64,000 nucleotides of DNA, from the NCBI RefSeq assembly GCF_007995155.1, contig NZ_CP042593.1, positions 2,522,001-2,586,000 of the forward strand, in the 5' to 3' direction. This DNA is from Cytobacillus dafuensis (GTDB lineage: Bacteria > Bacillota > Bacilli > Bacillales > Cytobacillaceae). The notes beneath the pieces were generated by a model that was not told the origin of the DNA, ran no database searches, and saw nothing but the letters and a program-made list of their open reading frames with translations. How positions within the stretch are numbered: the stretch's first letter is position 1; every line of letters begins with the position of its first letter. Shown here one piece after another: positions 25,171 through 34,219 of this stretch. A program made the translations under genes and the position numbers.

Positions 25171-26646
25171 TTAATGTCCTGCCATCATTTTGGCATTCGC
25201 TTCTTTTGTTTCATCATCTGGTGCATGTTCCGGCTGTTGTTTTGGTCTACTAAGGATTGTTGCTAAAAGTGCCCCTACTAATGCAATCCCTGCAGCTAGA
25301 AGGAACGTGTCACCGTAGGCTGTAACGGTAGCTTCAATTGGGTTAGGTATTTCTGTCATATGATCAGTAATTCTTGACGTTAGGAACCCAGTCATACCTG
25401 CTACTGCAAATGAAACCATTACTTGTTGGGCCGCAGTTGTTAATGGTGTGACGCGACTTACAAGATGTTTTGGAGCGGATTGAAGAACATGGGTATTAAT
25501 TGCCATCATGGATAGACCCATTCCTGCTCCCATCATTACTAAACATGTAATGATATATCCGGTAGTTGTATCCATTGAAATACGTGAAAGCATAACTAGC
25601 GCTACAGTAATAATAGACAAGCCTGTTATAGCTAAAGGACGAGCACCTATTTTATCATATAAACGCCCTCCGATTGGCATCATAACACCTGATGCTAGAG
25701 CTTGTGGAAGTAGAATTAAACCAGTATCTAATGCACCGTAACCTCTTACTGTTTGTAAAAATAACGGGACAATAATCATAACCCCAAATAATGCGATTTG
25801 GGAAATCCATGCAATCACAATCCCTTTTCTAAAGTCAGAAGATCCAAAAACTCTCAGCTCTAATAAAGGCTGCTTTTGACGAAGTTCGACGATAATGAAT
25901 AGTATGAGAGCAACTCCACCTACAATTAATCCGGTAAGAGTTTCCGTTGAAGTCCAGCTTTTGCCCCCTTCACTCACTCCATATGCTAGCATTGCAAATG
26001 CGATAGGTGCTAATACAATTCCTAAATAATCAAGGGATGGAACGGTCTTTCGTTCAACTTCCGGTAAAAATTTCATTCCAACCAAAATTGCAATAATACC
26101 GATTGGCAAATTAATAAGGAAAATCCAATGCCAAGTAACGTATTCTACAAGATATCCTGCTAAAACAGGCCCAAGTGCCGGTGCTAATAACATCGGAACC
26201 CCAAGTGTTCCCATGATAGCCCCTATCTTATCCGGAGGTGCAAGTCGGAATATAATGGCCATTCCTATTGGCGCTACCATTCCTCCCCCCAGCCCTTGAA
26301 TTACCCGATAGAGGATAAGCTGTTCAGGGTTTTGTGCAACAGAGCACAGAACGGAACCAAGTGTAAATAGGGCGATTGTAATTAAAAATATCCTTTTTGC
26401 GCCAAATCGGTCTGTCATCCAACCAGCTAAAGGAATAACAGCTGATAATGCAAGCGTATAACCTGTTATGGACCATTGCATGGTCGAAACATCAGAATTA
26501 AAATCTTCCACTATTCCAGGCAAGGCAACATTCATCGCCGTACTATCAAGAATTACCATTATCATACCAACAATGACAGCTAATAGCGGTCCTATGATGG
26601 TTTTAATGGAAAATGCTTCATTGTTATTTTCTGTTTTTACTGACAT
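25171..26646 (-). CDS. DHA2-family (EmrB/QacA-type) drug:proton antiporter, LmrB-like
   Basis: A 491-residue protein with 14 predicted helices. The family motifs are motif A (GWMTDRFGAKRIFL), LDSTAMNVALPGI in helix 1 and the antiporter motif C region (GVPMLLAPALGPVLAGYL). These exporters use the proton gradient to expel lipophilic drugs; LmrB of B. subtilis is a close type. No regulator gene adjoins it. AAAAGGAGAAGGAG precedes the ATG. Confidence 0.87.
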   Translation of the reverse strand: MSVKTENNNEAFSIKTIIGPLLAVIVGMIMVILDSTAMNVALPGIVEDFNSDVSTMQWSITGYTLALSAVIPLAGWMTDRFGAKRIFLITIALFTLGSVLCSVAQNPEQLILYRVIQGLGGGMVAPIGMAIIFRLAPPDKIGAIMGTLGVPMLLAPALGPVLAGYLVEYVTWHWIFLINLPIGIIAILVGMKFLPEVERKTVPSLDYLGIVLAPIAFAMLAYGVSEGGKSWTSTETLTGLIVGGVALILFIIVELRQKQPLLELRVFGSSDFRKGIVIAWISQIALFGVMIIVPLFLQTVRGYGALDTGLILLPQALASGVMMPIGGRLYDKIGARPLAITGLSIITVALVMLSRISMDTTTGYIITCLVMMGAGMGLSMMAINTHVLQSAPKHLVSRVTPLTTAAQQVMVSFAVAGMTGFLTSRITDHMTEIPNPIEATVTAYGDTFLLAAGIALVGALLATILSRPKQQPEHAPDDETKEANAKMMAGH

Positions 26647-26845
26647 ACGTACTCCTTCTCCTTTTCTAAAAAGGATGTTTATGATGTGTCTTTCAAAAAA
26701 AAGGCCTGCTTACAGTTATTAGACTAAAACCAGAAAGTTATTTTAACACAAATTTTCGTGCAAAAAAAGTCAATTGATTCTTAGAGTTATATTTAGCAAA
26801 GAAAGCTAAATATTTACATAAAAAAACAATATACTTAAAGCAAAT

Positions 26846-26919
26846 AGACTCCTTTAAAATGTCTTTCTTACTAGTTGATATTGGCTGGTGTAACGGAACT
26901 AATAATAGAAGAATAAGAG
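26846..26919. repeat. Second copy of the GVTELIIEE gene end, with a 39-bp block inverted
   Basis: Bases 26846-26884 are the reverse complement of 6584-6622 with about 3 mismatches, while 26885-26919 match 6625 onward in direct orientation (GGTGTAACGGAAC, then GAAGAATAAGAG). It is therefore a scrambled remnant of the same family. It lies between the exporter and the LysR gene; the remaining bases of 26647-26948 are AT-rich and empty. Confidence 0.55.
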
Positions 26920-26948
26920 AAATCATAAAAGCCGATTCTTCCTCCGGT

Positions 26949-27842
26949 TTAATCTTCAGTTGAAACATAACAAAAATGATTACTACAAAAGTCTTTAAAT
27001 AACTTAGCGGCAGGTGACAGATAACGTTTATCCTTCCATGCCAAACCTATCGTGCAAGAACATATCGGTTTTTTGACTGTCAACCAGGAAGTTCCATCCA
27101 TCCTTAATCCTGCTGTAGAAGGCAGCAAAGAAACACCAAGTCCTGCAGATACAAATCCAGCAGCTGTGGAAAGATCTTCTGCCTCAAATGCAACTTTAGG
27201 ATGAAAACCTACACTTTGGAAAATGTCATCGTATATTGAACGGAATCCACAGCTTGTGTTTAATCCGATAAACGGTTCTTCGGTAATAGCGTGCAAATCA
27301 ACCTCACGTCGATTGGATAATTTGTGGCCCTTCGGAACAACGACATAAAGATCCTCCGAAATAAGTGGCAGCCATACCATTCCATTCCCATCAAATTTTG
27401 GGGATGTGATGCAAAAGTCGCTCGCGCCCTTTTCTAACTTCTGGATAATGAATGTATTCGAGCCCTGGTATAGTTCAAAATGAATGTTAGGGTATCGTTT
27501 GCGAAATGAACTGATCAAAGTCGGAATGAATTCGTTTCCCAGCGTGTGTAAAAAAGACAAAGAAACCGTTCCTATTTCCGGATTCGTTAGTTCCTCAATC
27601 TCCTGCTTTCCTTTTCTTATTTCCATAATGGCAGCCTCGACTCGTTTAGCAAACACCTTTCCATATCGATTGAGCTGGACATTCCGACCACTTCGTTCAA
27701 ACAGTGACACACCGAGTTCTTCCTCCAACTTTCCAATCGAATGACTGAGAGCAGGCTGTGTAATCGAAAGCTCCTCTGCGGCACGTGTTACATGTTGCAA
27801 CCGCGCTACTGTTAAAAAGTATTCCAGTTGATTCCATTCCAT
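26949..27842 (-). CDS. LysR-family transcriptional regulator
   Basis: A 297-residue regulator. The N-terminal winged helix-turn-helix (MEWNQLEYFLTVARLQHVTR, then AAEELSITQPALSHSIGKLE) is followed by a LysR substrate-binding domain from about residue 90. It is divergent from the exporter at 28029, with a 186-base gap, the standard arrangement in which the LysR protein controls both genes. The type is like B. subtilis YybE. The inducer is unknown. Confidence 0.9.
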   Translation of the reverse strand: MEWNQLEYFLTVARLQHVTRAAEELSITQPALSHSIGKLEEELGVSLFERSGRNVQLNRYGKVFAKRVEAAIMEIRKGKQEIEELTNPEIGTVSLSFLHTLGNEFIPTLISSFRKRYPNIHFELYQGSNTFIIQKLEKGASDFCITSPKFDGNGMVWLPLISEDLYVVVPKGHKLSNRREVDLHAITEEPFIGLNTSCGFRSIYDDIFQSVGFHPKVAFEAEDLSTAAGFVSAGLGVSLLPSTAGLRMDGTSWLTVKKPICSCTIGLAWKDKRYLSPAAKLFKDFCSNHFCYVSTED

Positions 27843-28028
27843 AGATCAAGCAGCCTCCTTTTGATTGAACAGAAATAATCCATAAATATTGTGCATGTAT
27901 TTAATGAAAATAATAAATTAGACGTAATATGCTGTCAACAAATACAATGAAATTGACAGATCGATCCAAAACCATTCTACGGTTACTATGCAAATAGTGT
28001 TTAAAAAAACAGGAAAGGATGATAAGCG

Positions 28029-29594
28029 ATGTCTATGAAAGAACCGATTGACACTAAACAACGCCGCAGCCTCCTGCTGACTACCCTTTGTTTCGGCTTG
28101 TTTATGGTATATCTGGACACAACAATTGTGAACGTTGCACTGCCTGACATCCAAATCAAGTTAAATGCAGATATATCAAGGTTGCAGTGGATTATTGACG
28201 CATACGCACTCACTTTCTCATGCCTCTTGCTTTCTGCGGGTACCATCGGTGATGCTATTGGGCGAAAAAAGGTTTTTATTACCGGTCTGCTCGGTTTTTC
28301 TCTTACCTCAATTGTTTGTGCAGTTTCCCTCTCCATCGAAATGCTGCTAGTGGGACGCATTTTACAGGGAGTTTTCGGATCATTTATGATCCCGGTTTCA
28401 CTTGCGATCATCAGGGAAATCTATGAGGAACCTGTTTCCAGAGCAAAAGCGATCGGGATTTGGGCGGGGGTCGGAGGAATAGCCTTCGCTGCCGGGCCGG
28501 TTGTCGGAGGATGGCTTGTCGAATACTACGGATGGCAAAGTATTTTCTGGATCAATGTGCCCATTGGAATTGTAATCGCACTCGTGTTATTTCGAATTTT
28601 GCATGAAAATCGGAATATAACTTCCCGAAAGTTTGACTTCATTGGACAAACGTTTTTTATTCTTGGAATTGGTGCGCTCAGCTACGCCTTAATTGAAGGG
28701 AATTCTTTAGGCTGGGATTCAGGGGCGATAATTACGACTTTCATCGTTGCCGCTATCGCGCTTCTGTTATTTGTGTTCCAAGAGTATCGATATGAAAAAC
28801 CGTTACTGCCACTCGGTCTATTCCGTAATCGGATCTTCACTATCGCCTGCTCCGTTAATTTTCTTGGCTTATTCGGCCTGTATGGCGCTATCTTCTTGCT
28901 AACCCTGTTACTCCAGAACATAAACAACTTCTCCCCCATCGAAACCGGCATCCGGTTTTTGGCTCTTACGGCAGCGGTTATGGTAGCCTCATTTTTTGGG
29001 AGTGTGCTTGCTGCTAAGGTAGGACCTAGACCTCTAATTGTCATTGGATCGGTTATGGCGGGGGGAGGACTCCTAGCGCTTACCATGGTGGATGTGGGCA
29101 GCGGTAATGACACTTACTGGTGGGCACTCGTGCTTCTCGGTATCGGCGTCTCTTTAGTGGGCTCCTCGGCGACAGTGGCTCTTATGACGGCTTTTCCACC
29201 TGAGATTGCTGGGACCGTGTCTGGGGTGTCTAACACTTTCCGTCAGGTGGGAGCTGTATTCGGTGTTGCCCTCTCTGGAGCGTTGGTTTCACAATACATC
29301 CATACAAATTTACCGTCCAAATTGACTGCCATTCAGCTTCCGCATGAAATAAAAGAACGGATCTCTATTGCATTCTCACGAGGAGACATGTCATTATCTC
29401 AGGTTGGTCCTCTTCCGGAGGATGTGAGACAACTTATATTATCTGAGGGTGCACAGGTGTTCGTCGAGGGAATGCACGTTGCCTTCCTCGTCAGCGGAAT
29501 TGGTACTTTATTTGCAGGAATTTGTGCACTTCTGTTTATGGGCCGAGTATACCAAAAAAGCAATAACAAAGCGTCTACGGGAAGCATTCGGTAG
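28029..29594 (+). CDS. DHA2-family drug efflux MFS transporter
   Basis: A 521-residue, 14-helix exporter. LDTTIVNVALPDIQ lies in helix 1, motif A is TIGDAIGRKKVFI, and a GGVVGGWL-type antiporter motif is present (FAAGPVVGGWLVEYYG). AAAGGATGATAAGCG precedes the ATG. It is divergent from a LysR regulator that probably controls it. Codons are slightly more GC-rich than the local average. A drug or toxic metabolite substrate is likely but not identifiable. Confidence 0.87.
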   Translation: MSMKEPIDTKQRRSLLLTTLCFGLFMVYLDTTIVNVALPDIQIKLNADISRLQWIIDAYALTFSCLLLSAGTIGDAIGRKKVFITGLLGFSLTSIVCAVSLSIEMLLVGRILQGVFGSFMIPVSLAIIREIYEEPVSRAKAIGIWAGVGGIAFAAGPVVGGWLVEYYGWQSIFWINVPIGIVIALVLFRILHENRNITSRKFDFIGQTFFILGIGALSYALIEGNSLGWDSGAIITTFIVAAIALLLFVFQEYRYEKPLLPLGLFRNRIFTIACSVNFLGLFGLYGAIFLLTLLLQNINNFSPIETGIRFLALTAAVMVASFFGSVLAAKVGPRPLIVIGSVMAGGGLLALTMVDVGSGNDTYWWALVLLGIGVSLVGSSATVALMTAFPPEIAGTVSGVSNTFRQVGAVFGVALSGALVSQYIHTNLPSKLTAIQLPHEIKERISIAFSRGDMSLSQVGPLPEDVRQLILSEGAQVFVEGMHVAFLVSGIGTLFAGICALLFMGRVYQKSNNKASTGSIR

Positions 29595-29732
29595 ATAAGA
29601 AGCTCTATTAGGAGGAGTGGGACTTGGTTAATGGTATCCGATTCATAATAATTATTTTGGTGCAAGAATATCAGAAAAATTTTTCAAATTAAAATAAAGT
29701 TGATGTAGCACTGAGCTTTTTCTGAATAATAA

Positions 29733-29777
29733 AAGATTCTTGTAAAGCTTATATTAAAAGTGCTTTACAAGAATCTT
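29733..29777. terminator. Bidirectional terminator, 16-bp arms
   Basis: AAGATTCTTGTAAAGC pairs perfectly with 29762-29777. It lies between the convergent exporter and acetyltransferase genes. Confidence 0.8.
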
Positions 29778-29792
29778 AGAGACTTTTTACCC

Positions 29793-30281
29793 TTATATTT
29801 TTTGGCTTAAATACTCATTAATATCTAAACGATAAATAGGCTCTGGATGATGCCCTTCCTCAATCTCTCCTGTTGGCTTAAACCCTATTTTCTCGTATAT
29901 ACGTATGGCAGCTTCATTATTATAAATAACGGACAGATATACTTCTTTACATGAATATATTTCAGCCATTTCATCTATAACTGCCTTTAATATCGGGAGT
30001 CCATAACCCTTTCCCTGAAAAGGATGGCCAAGCATTAGGCTTATTAATTCGTATCTTCCGGTTTCTTTGTTCAAACCATGTGATGCAAAACCGATTAAGG
30101 TTTCTCCATCATAAATTGCCCTTGGTATGAAGCCATAAACTTGGCAAGCTGCTAGAAAAAAAGTATTGGAACCAACCCATCTCTCAAAAATTTGAATTCG
30201 CTTTTCCTGATCTAAGTCAGATTTTAAATTAATCACATTCCAAAAATTCTTCTCATTCACTTCAGTTAATATAATGTTCAT
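29793..30281 (-). CDS. GNAT-family acetyltransferase
   Basis: A 162-residue single GNAT domain with motif A LMLGHPFQGKGYGLPILKAV and motif B VYNNEAAIRIYEKIGFKPTG (YxxxNxxAxxxYEKxGF). The layout recalls spermidine/spermine or PaiA-type enzymes, but substrate assignment is not possible. AGGGAGA lies upstream of the ATG. Monocistronic. Confidence 0.8.
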   Translation of the reverse strand: MNIILTEVNEKNFWNVINLKSDLDQEKRIQIFERWVGSNTFFLAACQVYGFIPRAIYDGETLIGFASHGLNKETGRYELISLMLGHPFQGKGYGLPILKAVIDEMAEIYSCKEVYLSVIYNNEAAIRIYEKIGFKPTGEIEEGHHPEPIYRLDINEYLSQKI

Positions 30282-30409
30282 AAATTCTCCCTTTGCCGAT
30301 TATTTTTTACAGTTAGATTATATTTCAATGGGTTTCTATTTTTTCCCTTTTTAAAGAAAAAAAAGAACCCCGTCAAAGGGTTCATCAAAAACTTTGATTT
30401 ATCTTTCTA

Positions 30410-30862
30410 TTATAGATCCATCGATAACCGGACCATATCAACACATTGAATTCCATTTTCATAGATTAATTCATTATAGTGGCGTATAAAAAAATCCTTG
30501 TCTATCCACATCATTCGAAATCCGCATTTTTGATAAAGTGCGAGCTGGTCTATACTTGAATTGCCAGTTCCAACTTCAATCGTTTTATAGCCTTTTGACT
30601 TTGCTATATCGATTGCAGCTAAAACCAATTTCTTTCCATAGCCTTTGCCCTGATGTTCCTTTGATACAGCCACATTGACTAGCTCAACAATACCAGGCCG
30701 AGTTGAAAGCAATACGAATACACCTTGAATGCTTCCATCCCACTCTGAAACATAGCAATCGCCCTTATGAATGTATTCCTCGATCATTTCTATGGATGGA
30801 TCAGCTAATAATAACAAATCGATTGGAGGCTTTTCGTCAATTGCTAATATTCTTAATTGCAT
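30410..30862 (-). CDS. GNAT-family acetyltransferase, coupled to the HTH-F1beta gene
   Basis: A single GNAT domain of about 150 residues: motif A VNVAVSKEHQGKGYGKKLVL, and YQKCGFRM in the C-terminal part. The frame is open to 30895, overlapping the upstream gene. I prefer the ATG at 30862 because AGGGAGCAAGAA precedes it; that leaves a 22-base gap to the upstream stop. The two genes form an operon, so the acetyltransferase may be the effector or a target of the unusual regulator. Confidence 0.8.
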   Translation of the reverse strand: MQLRILAIDEKPPIDLLLLADPSIEMIEEYIHKGDCYVSEWDGSIQGVFVLLSTRPGIVELVNVAVSKEHQGKGYGKKLVLAAIDIAKSKGYKTIEVGTGNSSIDQLALYQKCGFRMMWIDKDFFIRHYNELIYENGIQCVDMVRLSMDL

Positions 30863-30884
30863 TTCTTGCTCCCTAGTTAAATAT

Positions 30885-31937
30885 TTATTTTTCAATCAAC
30901 TGACCTATATAATTTAATTCTTCAATAGCTAACGAATCAGCTGAACCGTCTAGTATCTTTCTTACATCTTGTAATGTTTCATGTAAACGAACTGATTCGC
31001 CTTTCTTCCCTGTATAAGCCTCTGCTACATAAAATGGCTGCGTTAAATATGCTTCAAGTCTTTCTCCACGTTTAAAAGTTTGGATTTCTGATGCTGGGAT
31101 TCGCTCCATGCCGCCTGCATTGACTAATGAACGAAGCTCCCGGTACCGGCGCAGAAGTTTTTGTGCGCGCTGTTGGATAGTGAGATGAGTTTGATCTAGA
31201 TGTGCTCCTTCGAGTACAGAAGAGGTGGAATAGATTGGATTTACTGCTGGAAACTTATGTCTTGCTGTTAGATCCGCGTCAAATTGCCAAATCGTTTCAA
31301 GAGGTCCGTATGGAAGGTCTTCATCAGCAGCTTCTCCTGTTAAATCAACTAAAAATGTTGTTATTGACGCAATATTTATTGCTTCGATTCGTTCTTGTAG
31401 TTCAAATATTTCTCCTGTCAGAACATGTCTCCTATCTGCAGCAAAAACAATTTCAGATATGCTGCCTTTTTCTGCGATTTTCTCATATGCTTCTTCAATG
31501 GAATGGACAATAATATCCGTATTTATCGTTACATCTTTTAATTCAGGGTAGTCTCCTTCTGGCATTAGCAAAATAGTAGTGAACGATTCTTTTTTCAGCC
31601 GGAAAAATAATTCAGAAAGTAAGACAAGCTGCCCCATTTTTTGTCTTGCAACAAGACCGATTGTTCCTCCCTTGGCAAGTGGTGCGAACAAATCAAGCGC
31701 CTTAATCTTTGTTTCGATCATCTCAACATTCTCCCCTCTTATAATCAATTCATCCAAACTGCATTCTGCCAATGATGCTAGAGCTACCAATGTGCGAACT
31801 TCAGATCGTCCTACTGGTATCTTTCCAGTGCATAAATTCGAAACCGTTGCAGGACGCAAACCAACAGACTTTGCAGCTGTTGTTAAATTTGGAACCCTTC
31901 TTCGCAAAAGTGAAACATTTAATCTCAAGTTTTCCAT
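30885..31937 (-). CDS. HTH regulator fused to a degenerate F1-ATPase beta-subunit domain
   Basis: Residues 1-65 contain a helix-turn-helix (NLTTAAKSVGLRPATVSNLC). Residues 75-350 follow the F1 beta-subunit from its nucleotide domain to its C-terminal helical domain: IETKIKALDLFAPLAKGGTI, then FPAVNPIYSTSSVLEGAHLD, RRYRELRSLVNAGGM, YLTQPFYVAEAYTGKKGE and LQDVRKILDG. The P-loop, GGAGVGKT in true beta subunits, reads VARQKMGQ here, so the catalytic lysine and threonine are gone. The GERTREGND loop is also lost. It is thus a pseudo-ATPase in a DNA-binding protein, probably a sensor. AAGGAGG precedes the ATG. Palindromes in the leader suggest autoregulation. Confidence 0.8.
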   Translation of the reverse strand: MENLRLNVSLLRRRVPNLTTAAKSVGLRPATVSNLCTGKIPVGRSEVRTLVALASLAECSLDELIIRGENVEMIETKIKALDLFAPLAKGGTIGLVARQKMGQLVLLSELFFRLKKESFTTILLMPEGDYPELKDVTINTDIIVHSIEEAYEKIAEKGSISEIVFAADRRHVLTGEIFELQERIEAINIASITTFLVDLTGEAADEDLPYGPLETIWQFDADLTARHKFPAVNPIYSTSSVLEGAHLDQTHLTIQQRAQKLLRRYRELRSLVNAGGMERIPASEIQTFKRGERLEAYLTQPFYVAEAYTGKKGESVRLHETLQDVRKILDGSADSLAIEELNYIGQLIEK

Positions 31938-31950
31938 TTTTTACACCTCC

Positions 31951-31995
31951 TTACTTTATAAAGTAATATATTTTACCTTAATAAGCAATATATTA
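31951..31995 (-). promoter_or_regulatory. Palindromic operator candidates in front of the HTH-F1beta gene
   Basis: TTACTTTATAAAGTAA (31951-31966) is a perfect 16-bp palindrome that runs directly into the AAGGAGG ribosome binding site. TAATATATT (31964-31972) is inverted at 31987-31995. Binding of the gene's own product here would block transcription or translation start. Autoregulation is inferred. Confidence 0.5.
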
Positions 31996-32034
31996 TTACT
32001 CTTTAGCGTAATTTATTTTTCGTTAATAAAAAGA

Positions 32035-32051
32035 CCTCTCTAATAGAGAGG
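32035..32051 (-). terminator. Intrinsic terminator
   Basis: CCTCTC/GAGAGG stem followed by TCTTTTTAT on the minus strand, ending the transcript of the gene at 32060-32287. Confidence 0.7.
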
Positions 32052-32059
32052 CCCATTGA

Positions 32060-32287
32060 TCATAATATTTTTTTATCATTGTTTGAATCGCCAATCTGCA
32101 TTTTTTCTAGCTCAAGTCTCATTTTTTGTGTTTCAATCAAATAATTTTCGTGTTTTAGTCTTTCAAGTTCAAGTTGATCCTGAATCATTTTTTGCTTCAC
32201 TTTTGATTGTTTTTGAAAATGATCTGTCACTATAGCGATAATTGGAATTGAAAATATCATAATAACTGCGATCGTTCCTGTCATCAT
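32060..32287 (-). CDS. Small single-span membrane protein with coiled coil
   Basis: A 75-residue protein: one membrane helix (about 3-22, GTIAVIMIFSIPIIAIVTD), then a charged coiled coil (KQKMIQDQLELERLKHENYL, then ETQKMRLELEKMQ). No family is certain; the layout recalls small phage-shock or LiaI-like envelope proteins. GGGGG lies before the ATG. It lies upstream of the HTH-F1beta gene with a terminator between, so it is separate. Confidence 0.55.
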   Translation of the reverse strand: MMTGTIAVIMIFSIPIIAIVTDHFQKQSKVKQKMIQDQLELERLKHENYLIETQKMRLELEKMQIGDSNNDKKIL

Positions 32288-32560
32288 AACCCCCCATTTG
32301 TAAGTACCATATGGATTAATTTTCCTATTTAAAATAATACCATAAATTTAATAACTTTATTGATATTATTCATAAAAAAACACCTAAGTAGTGGGTTCAC
32401 TCTATTTCATAGCGAAGTCCAAAACCGGATTATTATTATAATACATTCACTATACAGAAATAGAGGTGCTGATATTCCAACACCCCACCCCATTAATAAA
32501 GAAATTTGGGATCACCTAGGGAATCTTGATTTGGGTCAGATGAAGGAAAAAGTTATTTAT

Positions 32561-32800
32561 TCAATTTTTCTGTTTGAATTTATCTACGTAATGTTCTATT
32601 TTCAAAAGAAGTTCATCCGCATCATTCGCAACAATGTTTTCACCATTTACAATTGAAAATCGTTTAACCAAACATTGTCCGCAATAAAGCAAGCACCGCT
32701 CTTCAATTAAGTTCAAATCGCTCCGTTCCATTAACCGTTCTTTAATAATTTCCAATTCATCCTCAAAGTTACAAGGGCAAAATTTAACGTCAATTCCCAT
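32561..32800 (-). CDS. YuzB/DUF1450-family protein
   Basis: A 79-residue protein with the DUF1450 pattern: VKFCPCNFEDE at the N-terminus, then CLLYCGQCLVKRFSIVNGE with the CxxYCGxC motif, and a helical C-terminus. Family members are small, probably thioredoxin-like cytosolic proteins of unknown role. AAAGGGGAG precedes the ATG. The region between it and the gene at 32287 (32288-32560) has no supportable gene; an opposing frame at 32360-32656 is judged spurious. Confidence 0.75.
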   Translation of the reverse strand: MGIDVKFCPCNFEDELEIIKERLMERSDLNLIEERCLLYCGQCLVKRFSIVNGENIVANDADELLLKIEHYVDKFKQKN

Positions 32801-32937
32801 TTCTAACTCCCCTTTATTATATTGATAGTATATTAACTGAATTTTTTAAAAATATACAAGATCATACCCGAACGCGACTTTGTATTAACTCAATAAAGTA
32901 GCAATACCCTAAATAATAAACGCGTTGAAACATCTGT

Positions 32938-32966
32938 TTGCATCAAAAAATTTAATGTATTATCAT
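32938..32966 (+). promoter_or_regulatory. Sigma-A type promoter for the tyrosine degradation operon
   Basis: TTGCAT (32938-32943), a 17-base spacer and TATCAT (32961-32966), 69 bases before the hpd start. No specific operator is recognised nearby. Confidence 0.5.
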
Positions 32967-33034
32967 GTGTTTCATCACGTATAGTTTTTCGAAAATTCTG
33001 TTTGTTAAATAATTTAATTAGAGGAGTGTTACTA

Positions 33035-34156
33035 GTGGCAAAAAAAATGATGGCATCATTAAAATCTAAGCCAGAAGAAATTTTCCCAGTGAAGAATGTC
33101 TATTATCTTGAAATTTATACAGGTAACGCAAAACAAGCTGCGTATTATTATTCAAAGGCATTTGGTTTTAAACTGGTGGCATATAGGGGTCTTGAGACTG
33201 GGAGCCGCGACCGAGTTTCTTACATGTTGGAACAAGGGGCGATTCGCTTAATTTTAACTGGAACACTTTCAGACAGTACTAATGTTGCCGAGTTTCTTAA
33301 AAAACACGGGGAAGGTGTCAAAGATATTTCTCTTCTTGTCAAGGATTTAGAAAAAACATACTCAGGAGCAATTGAACGCGGAGGTATAGCTATCCGGGAA
33401 CCTTGGGTTGAAGAAGATGAAAAAGGCAGAGTAAAAAAAGCCATTATCGGTACATATGGTGATACGATTCACACTCTTGTTGAAAATATAGATTACAAAG
33501 GTGTGTTTTTACCAGGATTTGAGGCATGTAAAGACCGGATTGAATCCCCATCCTCTGGATTAGTTGGTGTGGATCACATCGTCGGAAACGTGGAAGTCAT
33601 GGAGGAATGGACGAGTTATTATGAAAATGTTTTTGGATTCAGCGTCCTGAAACATTTCGATGATAAAGACATCTCAACAGAATATTCCGCACTTATGTCT
33701 AAAGTGATGATGAATGGAACAGGACGTATTAAATTCCCAATTAATGAGCCAGCTGAAGGAAAGCGTAAGTCACAGATTCAAGAATATCTTGACTATTATA
33801 ATGGACCGGGTGTGCAGCATCTTGCCCTATTAACAAACGATATTATTAGCACAGTGGCTGCGTTAAAAGAAAATGGTGTTGAATTTTTGAAGACACCAGA
33901 AACGTATTATAAAGAGCTAGCAAACCGTATTGGCGATATTGATGAAGACGTAAAAAGACTTCAAGAGCTGAACATTCTTGTCGATCGAGATGACGAAGGG
34001 TATTTACTCCAAATCTTCACAAAACCACTAGTCGACCGTCCTACCCTATTCATAGAAATTATTCAGCGTAAAGGTGCACTTGGCTTTGGGGAGGGAAACT
34101 TTAAAGCACTGTTTGAATCCATTGAGCGTGAGCAAGAACTCCGCGGAAATATTTAA
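33035..34156 (+). CDS. hpd: 4-hydroxyphenylpyruvate dioxygenase
   Basis: A 374-residue iron(II) enzyme converting 4-hydroxyphenylpyruvate to homogentisate, the committed step of tyrosine breakdown. It has two vicinal-oxygen-chelate domains. The predicted iron ligands are His181 (GVDHIVGNVE), His262 (GVQHLALLT) and Glu341 (TLFIEIIQRKG); the C-terminal GFGEGNFKALFESIEREQ is typical. The start is a GTG at 33035, chosen because GAGGAG sits 8 bases upstream; the longer frame from 33002 lacks a site. It is the first gene of a four-gene operon. Confidence 0.95.
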   Translation: MAKKMMASLKSKPEEIFPVKNVYYLEIYTGNAKQAAYYYSKAFGFKLVAYRGLETGSRDRVSYMLEQGAIRLILTGTLSDSTNVAEFLKKHGEGVKDISLLVKDLEKTYSGAIERGGIAIREPWVEEDEKGRVKKAIIGTYGDTIHTLVENIDYKGVFLPGFEACKDRIESPSSGLVGVDHIVGNVEVMEEWTSYYENVFGFSVLKHFDDKDISTEYSALMSKVMMNGTGRIKFPINEPAEGKRKSQIQEYLDYYNGPGVQHLALLTNDIISTVAALKENGVEFLKTPETYYKELANRIGDIDEDVKRLQELNILVDRDDEGYLLQIFTKPLVDRPTLFIEIIQRKGALGFGEGNFKALFESIEREQELRGNI

Positions 34157-34219
34157 TATTGAACGGGTCATGCCTGTGAAGAATTATCATGACCTGCTTT
34201 AAAGGGAGGGTTGAACGTA

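Noticed and set aside
26738..26968. 76-codon minus-strand frame downstream of LysR
   Set aside because: Part of it (PISTSKKDILKESI) is readable only because the inverted remnant block lies on this strand; the rest is AT-rich noise.
28001..29113. Minus-strand frames opposite the exporter at 28029
   Set aside because: They are shadows of the exporter gene, with no initiation sites and no family features.
32360..32656. 98-codon plus-strand frame upstream of hpd
   Set aside because: It overlaps the well-supported YuzB-like gene, has no ribosome binding site and shows AT-rich random composition.
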